A DNA stretch of 64,000 nucleotides from Coccinella septempunctata. Lineage: Eukaryota; Arthropoda; Insecta; Coleoptera; Coccinellidae. Numbering within the stretch: position 1 is the stretch's first letter; every line of letters starts with the position of its first letter. Position numbers and translations under genes: made by a program. Location of the stretch: contig NC_058190.1 in assembly GCF_907165205.1 (NCBI RefSeq), positions 3,914,001 through 3,978,000 of the forward strand, read 5' to 3'. Shown one piece after another: positions 14,401-26,400 of this stretch. The notes under the pieces are model-generated. The model was not told the origin of the DNA. It searched no databases and saw only the letters and a program-made list of their open reading frames with translations.

Positions 14401-17400
14401 CCCAATTGCGAGTATTCTGCCTGCAAATCCCTCGAACAGGAGCTCAACGACAGTGTACACTTGGTACTTGCCCTGTACGTACCAGCGCCAACCCCTATCG
14501 TGGTTTTTGAACCATTTAGTGGTACTAATTTTGAAATTTTGGGTGGTGTATCCATTTTCCCATTCTCCCCTTTTACATGGCGTTAAATATATTCTCCCAA
14601 TGCCTAATTTTTCAATCATAACATCACTAGTTAGAGAAAACGGATGAAATATTCTCGAGCTCTTTTTTCCTGACTAAATCATATCTGAAAACAGAACCGA
14701 ACTATCATTTCTTGATTCTGAGTTATTAACGAAAATTGAGATTTTGACGATTTCGAAAAGTTCACATTTTGTCTCTGAAGTTGCAGATCTGAAACTTGAA
14801 TCTTCTTAGGCAACTTTATACGTAGAATCTACCGACAAAGATTTTCTCCAAAAATAAAAAATTCAATAAAAGTTTTCCTTCAAAAAAACGAAATTTCGCC
14901 TTATGATTCGAGATGAAAAAATATTTTGAGCTCGTCAGTGGATTCTACGTAAAAATTTGTCCGTAGAAGATTTAAGGTACAGATCTGTAACTTCGAAGAC
15001 AAAAGTTATGAGAACTTTTCGAAATAGTCAAAATTTCATTTTCTGTTAATAACTCGAAAACGAAGAATCGTAGGTGGCTACGGTTTTCATTATTCCTTGT
15101 TTCTCTGAAAAAGAGCTCGGAAATGTGTCATTCGTTTTCTTCTAGCTGCTATAGTTCTGGAGATTCCCTTAGTAGACAACGATTTTGCCCACCCTGGTCT
15201 CTCATCAAAGAATGGTCTCATTGGCTACCCTATCTATCTCTAGATGAAGAGGAGTAAGATCTGTGATGACCTCAACTGATCCAGTTGGACACGTTCTCGT
15301 AGTTCCAGTGATGCACGCACAGACAAGCCTTTGTAATATTTCCGTCTGCTCTGCTTTAGCAAACCAGATTACTGGCCCATAGGTTATTATGGGTCTCACA
15401 GTAATGACGTAAGTCAACCCCAAGCAGTACGGGCTAGATTTCTTCACGCCTTTAAAGCTCTTATCACATTACTTGCAGTAGTTTGAATATGCTTATTCCA
15501 CAGAATGCTATGCTATGCGATCTAGGGTTATTTCCAGATATTTGACTTCAGACTTCCCTTCTACGATATCTCCATTCAACGAAATTGATTATTTATGCTA
15601 GAGAAGATTGTTGAAATCTTTATATAGGAAAAAGTGAATCTTCTAATGAAGAATCTTCGGAAGTCTGGAGAGGATGAACTTATTAAAGCCTTCCACAGTG
15701 AGGCACAAAGAAGAAGAAATTTAACAAAAGGGCTGAATTTTTGAAATTTACAGAATTTCTCGGTTTTTCGTAAAATTCTACACTTTTACAAATATAGTAC
15801 TTTTGTTATTGTGAAAACATCACTTTGTTAATTCAACCTGAAAAACTCATTTCAGAAAGAAATTGAGGTTTTCTGAAGAGAAAACACAGATTAATTCAGG
15901 ACTGTTAAATTTTGACGAGCAGTTTATATAAGGAGTATTACTTACTTGTGAAATAGATGACCACAAGGAAGTTTACGTGCACTCTCCATTTTCTCCCAAC
16001 AGACTGCACAGTTGTCGGAATTTTCGGTCAACTCAGCAGAAGTAGCCATGGGATAACTGAAAAAGAAAAAAAAAGTGAAGTCATCAATGGGGATTATGAT
16101 GTTTGTGGATCTTATTCTAGATCGCAGAAGTTTATTATCAACAATAATAAAAAAAGCAAAATAAATTTTCTGTATACTCACTTCAATTCTAGATGGTTCC
16201 TGACCCATACATAATTCCTGTGCTTCTTGTACTTCCTTTGAATTTCTTGGAACAGATACCTCATCTGCATGCATATGACAAGGCTGGCCATAGACAAGAA
16301 AATGTTGCTCCAAATCAGCATGTGCAAGTGATGCACGAAATCGATGACTAAGGCGATCATCTCGAAACTCAATTCAGTGTAGTAGATGACTGGACCTCTT
16401 CGTTCCCAAACCTTACTTTCCTCGTTGGGTACTATTGGAAGGGCATTTTCGTGACGCATGTCGTAGAGATGGAGGGCGTACTTGATGATTATATGAAGGG
16501 TTCGCACACTGAGTAAAATAACCTGAAACAATAATTATTATTTCAGCACTCGGTTGGTCATGAAATAATTTTCTCAAGTTTTTGTAACTAGAATGGAGCA
16601 ATCATGAAATGTCGTTGATGTCACAACGCAGTTGCCACAACTCAAAGATTATAGAGTAGAAAGATAGGAAACAAGGCGACTAGAGTGATGTGAGCGCCAT
16701 CTGTGTTTCAAATGTGTTTTTAATGCCCTAAGACTAGTTAAAATTTTAATTCGAGGGAAATATGAAATTTTGCGAGAGTTATATAGCCATTTTAATCAAA
16801 CAGGTTTTGAATGTTTCGATTTTCGTATCCATAGACAACCTCGTATCGCCTTTTGTTTTTCAAGCCCGTTCTAGCTGCTGATTATTGAAATTTTTGTCTA
16901 ATTTTTTGGCGAAAACCTCAGAATATCGTTCGAAAATTATTGTATGGTGAAGAACTGTGGATCAAATAAAACGAATTTTACTAAGGAAAATGGGAATGTA
17001 AGTATTAACTGGTAACATGTGGCTCGGTCATTCATTGATTTTTGTTTTCAGTGCTACGAAGTGGATAAAATTTTCAGAGCGTAAAGGCCTGCAAACAATA
17101 CTGACTACACCATGTGCAATGAACATTTTACTGTAAAGTCGATTGAGAACTGTTCATCCACGTAAATTGTTGTATGCAGGAAGCATCCCTTACATGAAGG
17201 GCTCATTTAGGCGAAATTATGACTTTTACACGTCCATTCAAAGATTCTCAATTGCCTTCAATATATTCAGAAATGCAAAAGTTTTATGGATTTCGATTTG
17301 GAAATCGGGCGACTGTCAAATTGTTGTTTGGAAAGTCAAAGTTGGTCAAAGTTTTATGAAACCTTCTGTGAGTGTTCATTCGTCAATCAATTTGTATATT

Positions 17401-20400
17401 GTGTCATAAAGAGACCATACCATGAAGCAATCATGAAAAAGCATGAAGAAATTATACTGACGGGCTTGAATACAAGGCTTTTATACCTTTGTAAGTTTTT
17501 TTTTTCAATTGTGGTTCTGAAAATTTTGTAAATAATATGTAAGTAACGGAAATGTGTATCCTATGACGGTAAATTGAATATTGGTTCATATTAATTTCTG
17601 AAATAAATTGTACAAATTCATATCACTTTATTAATTCGAAACGTTTTCACAGAAAAAACCCCTTTTACGTACCCATAGCAGATAACCATATACTCTTGTA
17701 TCCTAGTCAAATCTCTATTCGTTGTCTATAATTTAAAATTTTTGTAAATATTTTATAGATTGCAAATAAAAATTTATCACATCCAACAGCGTATTTCATT
17801 GATACCAATCGATTCCAAACATTGTTCAGATGAAAACTAACATCCTGATCACAAAACAAAACCATACTTTTGTTTTGTCGATCAGGATTTTTGTTTTCTG
17901 GTCTCAACAAGGTCAATATTGAAATTCAATACAAGGAATAGAATTCGAATTTCGCGCCCATCAATTATAAAACAGAAAACTGTTATTAAACAGTTTTTCT
18001 GTATTGATAATACGTTTTCAGCGCCATCTCATTGTCAAATGTGTTTTCACTGGCCAAAATGTAGTCGGTTTTTAGTACTAGCGATATGAGGGCGTTTCCT
18101 ATCTTTCTTCTCTTTAATCTTTGGTCGCAACTAATACCAATTAATATTACAAAAATGCTGAAAGTGATTGAAAAAGACAGAAGACAGGGTTTCAGGAAGT
18201 GTTATTTAGAATTCTGGTCCGCACATTCAAGTAGTAGGTAACCCGGATACTCTAATATCTAGAATATATCAGACAGTAGCAAACATATTCAATGTAAGCG
18301 AATTTATTTAATGTGTCATCTGCATCTAAACGACTTATATTTTAGCTGAACATTTCTACAATCAGAAAGATTGTGAATGAAGAGGATGACAAAGAATTTC
18401 CTTCTATTGGAATACTCAAAAAAGTGTCGGCATTTGAAAATTTTAATCAAGAGTGAACGAATGCAAAAAATTAAAACAGGATTTTCAATGAATGTCATAG
18501 TAGAATAAGTTCGAGAAATTAAATGTTTCCATTTTTCATTTGACTTGTCCTATACATTGTAAATGCCTTGATCAATGAATATCTAATCATCACATCAATA
18601 TATAAAAAAAACACACAGTTGTCCTGTTAATTGTTAATTCATGTTATATTTGAAATTTTTGTTTAAAGGCGAAGTCCCTCTTGCCTTGAAACTTCCATTA
18701 ATTCTTTTGACTTGACATTGATGCAAGATGATTTTTTGTTGAAGAATTTAACATTCTTTTAATTATCTGTTAATTCCTTCGAAAGATACACATGGTGCCA
18801 ACCACTGTATCAGATGCATTTCATCTTCGGGTTGATTTTTTTCAAATCTTCAACTTATGTATCGTATTCAACCTTCAGCCAAAGAAAATGACCAACATTA
18901 ACTCTCCTCAAGCTACTGCATATGATGTGTCAATAATTCAATTTTCTTCCATAACAGAAATAAATATATTCAAAAATTGATCTCTTGTATTTTCCATGCA
19001 AATAACTAGATTTGGTATACCTTTAATCAGTTTGTATTATATAAACGTCAATTATGTTCGTCACATATTTTCAATTTCATATTTTCCGAAGTGATTCGAC
19101 ATTGTGATAAAATTGTGATAATTACTGAGACTTTTACGTAGAAGAGACAACATATTTAAAACCCAAGAATATTTTGACAAGTGTTATAACCCCACATTTT
19201 CGTACAATACAGAGTAGAATGTGTCAAATTTCCATGGCCAACCGAGTGCTAAAATAAAAGTGAATGGAGTATAGCACCATTGATGACATCTTGGTCTATT
19301 TATTTTATCAATGGCATTACATCAGAAATTGCTCGGATAACATCGTTGTCAGGTAGTCAAAACTACACTTTTCCTCCATCTGTGTTTCAAATGTGTTTCT
19401 GAGACTGGTTTGAATATTAATTTGAGAGCCATTCGCAGCCATTTTGATCAAAGAGGTTTTGAATGTTTTGATTCTCGTACAGCTTTTTGTTTATCTAGCT
19501 CCTTCTAGTTGTTGATTATTGAAATTTGTGTCTAATTTCTTGGTGGAAACCTTAAAAAATATCGTTCGAAAATTATAAATTACAAATAATAAAATGGATT
19601 TCCGAAATCAATGTTCTTACTTTACTAAGGAAAATGGAAACGTAAGTATTAAAACTCGTAATATACAGGATGTTTCATGAGTCGTTGGCCACAACCCAAT
19701 GGTGAATGCAGCTCATCCAGGCCTTTCAGAAAACTTGCTTATTTTGTATCCTAAGGCTATTAGTTTCGGAGATACGTTATGATTCATGAATATTGATCTA
19801 AATTTGCGATAGCCATAACTCTGGAATGCAAAGTCCGATTTCGATCGAATTTTATGGGTATGTTCACTTCAGTAAGCTCTTCCAAACGGATGATGAAATA
19901 TCAATATTTTCAGGGCAGTACTCAAAATATCATGATTTTTCATTCAAGCTCCAAAATCTATATTTTTCACATCCCTTACAGAAATTTCGTTACTGCCATG
20001 AAAAACTACATAACATTCCTAAAGAATTCAGTTTTCACTTAAACCCTCAGCACATACTGAGTGTTCGTAAAAAAGTGTTTAAAAGTATGCAAAGTCGAGT
20101 TGTGAATTCTCTGAAATTACATATTGAATTTAGATACAAATGATGTAAACCATCTTGGAAAATATAATCCGTAAGTGTATTTGCTTCATAACACACAAAA
20201 CTATTAAAATTTATTCTTCCGAAAAACCATAACCTTTTTATTTCTTTTCATAAAACAACAATAAAAGAAACGAACGAATTCACGCGGTCCTGTTTTTATT
20301 CCTTTGGTGATATTATTCATTGTCGTCGGTCGAGAATATAAATTTTTTAAAATTCTGTTCAACTCTTTTTCATTTTAAACTCTCAGTTCTCACTGAGTGT

Positions 20401-23400
20401 GTGTGAAGAAGTGACAGACACTTCTGACTTCACGGGAGCATTTGCAGCAGAGGATAGAAGAAGCCTGTCCAGAAGTTAAACAAAATCCCGATATGATAAG
20501 AAGGACAATAAATAATCTAATTTTAAGCGCTAGGAGATCTGTCGAGATAGAAGCACTCCATTTATAACATCTCATGATAGTACCTACATTTTCATTGTAG
20601 AAGAATAAATTTTAATATTTATGTGCGTAATGAAACAAGTACACTTACGGATTATACTTTCCACGATGGTTTACATCATTTATACCTATCTAAATTCAAT
20701 ATGTAATTTCAAAAGAATTCACAGCTCGACTTTGCGTACTTTTGAACACTTTCTTACGAACACTCAGTATGTGCTGAGGGTTTAAAATGAAGAAGAGTTG
20801 AACATAATTTGAAATAACTCAGAATCGCGGCTAAGGACAATGAATAATATCATCGAAGGAATAAAAACAGGACCGTATTTCGAAAAAAATGACATAAAAT
20901 TTGAATTCGTCCGGTTCCTATTCCCTTGAGCAAATGTGTCATGCAAAGTGAGAATTGAATTTCTCAGAAAAAATTATGTAATTATTCATGGCAATAACAA
21001 CATTTCTGTAAGGGATGTAAAAAATATAAATTTTGGGACACTAATGAAAAATCACGATATTCTGAAAATATTGATATTTCATGAACCGTTTGGAAGAGCC
21101 AAACCCATAAAATTTGATCGAAACCGGACCTTGCAGTCCAGAGTTATGGCTATCGCAAATTTAGGCTAATATTCATTAATCACCCCATATTTCCGAAACT
21201 AACAGCCTTAGGATACAAAAAAAGCAAGTTTTATGGAAGTCCTGGATGACCTGTATTCACCATTAGGCTATGGCCAACGACTCATGAAACACCCTGTATG
21301 ACTCGGTTTTTCATTGATTTTTACTTTCAGTGCTCCGTTAAGACAATGACTTCAACAAACACCACTGACTTCACCATGTGAAGTGAACATTTTACTGCCA
21401 GTTAATTGACAACTGTCTACGTAAATTGTTGTATTTGTATGCAAGAAGCATCTCTTGCATGAGAAGCTCATTGAGGGGAAATGAATAGTATATAGAGATC
21501 TGAAATTTGTATGTAAATCGAATATTGCTTCTTATTATGTACAAATCCAATTAAGTTTATCAATTCGAAACAACGTATTGCAAAGAAATAACACCTTTGA
21601 CATTTCACCTTCCGAAATGCTCTCTCACACTGTCTCAAAAAAATGTAGAATATATGTGCCTCTCACTCTTCAATAAGCTTCCAAAAGAACTCCAGATTCT
21701 AACAGATACTAGTAAATTCAAGAGAGAAACTCGGAAACTCCTAACTGACTTGGAACCTTACAACATAGCAGAGTATTTCGGATGCAATTCTTATCTGGGT
21801 GTATGAGATCCTATTGCAGTATTTTTTTTGTCATTTCTTTTTTCTCATGTTTGACCTATTTTCTTTTCGTAATATATTTCGATTATGAAAATAAATGTTA
21901 TTATTATTATTATAGCAGATCACCATATACTTTCGTGTCCTAGTCAAAGCTCTATTTGTTGTCCATAATTTCAGATTTTTTTAAATGTTTTATAAATTGC
22001 AAATAAAAATATAGCACATCCAAAAGCGTATTACATTGATTTCAAACAGATGAAAACTAACATCCTGACCACAAAAGAAAACCATATTTTTTTTTGTCGC
22101 TCAGGATGATTTTCTGATCTCAACAAAGTCGATATTGAAATTCTAGGAATACTACATGAAATACTAGGAATAGAATTCGAATTTCGCGCCCTTCAATTAT
22201 AAAACAGAAAACTGTTATTAAACTATATTGACAGTGCGTTTTCAGCGCCATCTCAAATGTCAAGCGTGTTTTCACTGACCAAAATCTAGTCGGTTTTTAG
22301 TACTAGAGATATGAGGGCGTTTCCTATCTTTCTACTATATAAACTTTGAGTAGATGATGACCGTCGTTTCCATTTTATTGGATAGAATAGAATACTTTCT
22401 TCTGTCTGCAAATGTTGAGAAATTCCTTCTCAAATATCTGATCTCATTTTCAATAATATCTATAACCATTTCAAAGTTTCTACTCTCTACGGAAACTGTT
22501 GACATTTCACAATATTACATCTTTACGTTTATGAACTACTTCTAGCGTGCAAAAAAAATTCGTCGTCAAGTGGCTATGAAATTTTGGAGGTTGATGTTCT
22601 ATGACTGCACGTAATTCTTTTCTTGAATTTTAGTTCATGTTTCCATGTCATTCATTTATTGCTATATCCCGTTGCCGTGAATGAATCTACAAAAAGACCA
22701 AAAAAGGGGAAAAAAAAGAAAAAGAGAAAAAAAGAAAAAAAAAAGTGCGAACAGACTTATAATTTTTCAGGGCTAATTGCGACTATGTGCCCTCCTGTGA
22801 CTGTAAAGACCCAACCGTGACCTACAGATCCTACCACACTCCGGGCATAGTCACCAACCAGATCTGGCCGCCGCTGTATCCTTCTCGAGTTTCCATTATA
22901 ACTGTGTACCAAAGACCTCCACTGTGATCTGTCTTACGCTTGTTGTTCCCAGTTATGATTGGCATTAACTGATTTTAGGGATTGATGTAGTATATAGTTA
23001 AACCGCTTATACTGGCCTCCTGGTTTCCGGGCTCCCTCAGTGAATTCGCCACATAGAGCTATTTTGGGGATTCGTGTGTCTTGCATCCTCACAATGTGGC
23101 CGCTCCATCTGAGTCAGGCCCTCGTTACTTGGGTCTCAATTGTTGTACAACTCGCGCGTTGCAAGACTTCTGCATTCGAAACTTCGTGAAACCATCTGAT
23201 GTGCATTATCTGTCTTAGATGACGTTGTTGCGTTTGTTCAAGCTGTTTAATATGTCGCCTGTAGGGCGTCCAGCTTTCGCTTCCGTAAAGAAGCTGCTCT
23301 GGAAACAGCTGTCTTGGTCTTCAGATTGAGGTCGTGATTTTAAAACACTCTGTCCTTTAGCTTCCAGAATGCCCGTGATGCCGAATTGATACAGTTGTTC

Positions 23401-26400
23401 TAGAGTTTCATTCTCCAGGCTGATAATGTGTTTGAAGGCTTTCTGGCGGACTTACTAAGATTTTGGTTTTGTCGATATTGAGTCTAAGGCCTAAAGCTTC
23501 GTATATATGTTTATAGGTGTCCAACATTATCTGTAGATCCTCCGAGCTTCTAGCGATAAGTGAAAAGTCGTCTGCATATTGAAATGATGTAAACATTGAT
23601 GATGACCCTAACCTGTATAGGGAGAGTCTTTGACTCGTACAAATTTGTCAACAGTAGATTCTTAAGGTCAAAAGGGACACTTTTTTCCTACACTATCTTT
23701 TCCGAATCGGCTCGGTTTAAAAGATACAGGCTGTTGAAAACCCATAATCTTAATCGACGTTCCTGCAGTTAGGCGTATGTCAGAAATAGGTATGTATTTA
23801 AAAAATAGAATTATTCAAATGAAACAATAGGAAAAAATCACATGGTGTAAGATCACACCGTATGGTGACACATTACTGACATATACGCCATAGAAGCCTC
23901 AAATAATAATATCACTTAAAAGTTAACACGCATCCAATCTCGAGTCCAATCTATCACTGGAAATTTCGTTGATGCAAAAATATTCATCAATTATTCATTA
24001 TGTAGTAGGTAATTTACTTCGATATATGCGAATTTTGAAATCGGCATGCTCATTCCGGCACCCAATAAAAAAGCAGTATTATCCCATGAAATGGTGCATA
24101 CCGTCCATTTATCTAGGAATTAATTGTGTCATGGTTTACATCACATGTAACTCGATATTCGCTATATTCACATTCACCTTCATTGCGCGAGCCTGTCCAT
24201 TTATAATCATCGAAGGTAAAACCAATCAATAAAATGCAATTTTTACAATTTCATTATCCATTTCGCAACAGCCGATAATTCCATCGTTAACAGCCACTGT
24301 TTATTGTATACGAATGAGATGAATAATACATTTTGAAATAATGAGAAAACTTCCTCTTTCCTTATCGATTCAATTACGAAATTCGATTGAAAATTTTTAA
24401 TTGACAAGGGGAAAGCTTTATTTCGGTAATTAATTTTCATCGAACCGATGGAGCTCATCATTTTAATTTATTGGAATTAATTTCAATTTAGAGTGCACGA
24501 AATCTTTCGATATTCATGGATGCTCAATCTTCCGCAGGTTGTTCCTAGCGTGAAGGTCATTCTGGTTGACAAACAAGGATGTTCGTCTTTTGATTTTACT
24601 GAATTTGCTTGTACTCATACAACTTTTTGTTGATTGTTCATTTGATTTACTTACACATATTCTCTTTTGTATCCTATTGGGTATTAACTTATTTCATAAA
24701 GTATATTGTGATGTACATGACATAAATGACTTAATGAAAGTTGCCATTTTGATCAATAGTCTGTAATGTTCGATTTTTTACTTGCGACTGTGTGTCCTCC
24801 TGTCACTGAAAAGACCCAACCGCGACCTACAGATCCCTCCACACTTCGGGCATGGATAGTCACCAACCAGATCTGGCCGTCGCTGTATTCTTCTCAAGTA
24901 TCCATTATAACAGTGGACCATAGACCTCCACCGTGATCCGACTAACGCTAGTTGTTTCCAGTTATAAATGGCATTAACTGATGAAGCAGTATATCCCTGA
25001 ACCGCTTATATTAACCACATGTTTTCCAAGCTTCCTCTGTGAATTCGCCATAAAGAGCTATTTTGAGGAGTCTTGTATCCTCTGAATGTGACCGTTCCAT
25101 CTGAGTCGGGCCCTCGTTACTTGAGACTCAATTGTTATACAACCTGCGCGCTGCAAGACTTCTGCATTTTTTAAACTTTGTGGAACCATCTGATGTGCAT
25201 TATTTGTCTTTGATGACGTTGTTGCGTTTGTTCAAGCTGTTTAATGTGTCGCCTGTAGGGCGCCCAGCTTTCGCTTCCGTTAAGAAGCGTTGGGAGGACC
25301 ACTGCTTTGTAAACAGCTGTCTTGGTCTTCAGATTGAGGTCGTGATTTTGAAACACTCTCTCCTTTAGATTCCAGAATGCCCGTGATACCGAATTGATAC
25401 GGTTGTGTATTTCCGTGTCCAGCTTAGCCCCAGTATTTATGAAGCTTCCCAAGTATTTGAACTGCTCTACCTGTTCTAGAGCTTCATTCTCCAGGCTGAT
25501 ATCTGTTGGAAGGCTTTCTGGCGGACTTACCAGGATTTTGGTTTTGTTGATATTGAATATAAGGCCTAAAGCTTCGAATATATGTTTATAGGTGTCCAAT
25601 ACTATCGGTAGACCCTCTGAGCTGCTCGCGATAAGTGAGAAGTCGTCTGCATATTGAAGTTCCGTGATGAACTTTGTACGGGTTTTTGCTCTGAGGCGCT
25701 TCAGGTTAAACATGCCCCCCATCATATATGAATCTTATTCCAGCTACTCTTACAGGCATACTCATGTCAGCAATTATCAAGACAGCTATGGCGAAAATAT
25801 TGAACAGTAAAGGCGCTAACACGCAGCCTTGTTTTATTCCAGAGTTGGTTAAGAAATGGTCGGTTGTAGAGCCATTATGCTGTATTCTAGCGGTGTTGTT
25901 GGTATGAAGGCTTTTACACACTGCTAAGAATTTTTCGGGTACTCCAAGGCGTTCCATGATTTTCCATAGCGCTCTCCGATTCACCGAGTCGAAGGCCTTA
26001 CTTAGATCGATATATAGGTCACAGCGGTCCTTTGAAAATGCAAAAAAAATACAGATGTTTAATCTCGATGTTGCAGACGTGTTGACCCATTAATCTGACA
26101 ATAGTCAGGGGGGTTTTTTCAATTTGACAGATTGAAGATGGTAAGGCTTTTTTTTAAGTATCTCCCTACTTGTACCTCTAATTGTTTTTGTATCCATCAT
26201 GCAAGTTGTAGATAATAAAATTCTATACAACTTTTGTCTGAAGCAATTTTACATACTCTTAACCGTTTTCGAGTTAGAGGGCGATAAGTGCGAAGAGCTT
26301 ACCCACACATGCGAAAGATCAATATCAAAGTAGAAACCACGACTAATTTTGGTCTAATGTACATTCATCGCCATATATCTCAAAAACCTTTGAACATAGA

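Larger units (their letters stand above)
16537..19273. mobile_element. Inverted-repeat element X, copy 1, ending at the AMFR splice acceptor
   Basis: The right end carries TATACTCCATTCACTTTTAT in outward orientation followed by TTTAGCACTCGGTTGGCCATG. The left end has ATTTCAGCACTCGGTTGGTCATG but lacks the outer 17 or so bases. A second copy (36109-38978) confirms the boundaries. Copy 1 is interrupted by the THAP-bearing P-type element 16643-18123. It has no ORF of its own. Its left edge is about 15 bp upstream of the 3' splice site of the AMFR exon at 16522. Confidence 0.75.
19385..22345 (+). mobile_element. Non-autonomous P-type element, copy P2, with nested insertions
   Basis: This interval is collinear with P1. 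CATCTGTGTTTCAAATGTG opens it, a THAP first exon (ATG at 19594, GTAAGT at 19642) follows, and the right end reads GGGCGTTTCCTATCTTTCTA. Its left terminus is missing. Two insertions absent from P1 split it: a fold-back element at 19664-21298 inside the THAP intron, and a LINE 3' fragment at 21598-21915. Confidence 0.7.

Noticed and set aside
14254..14647. Overlapping ORFs of 65-121 codons on both strands
   Set aside because: Open frames coincide because stops are scarce; no domain or motif supports any one of them.
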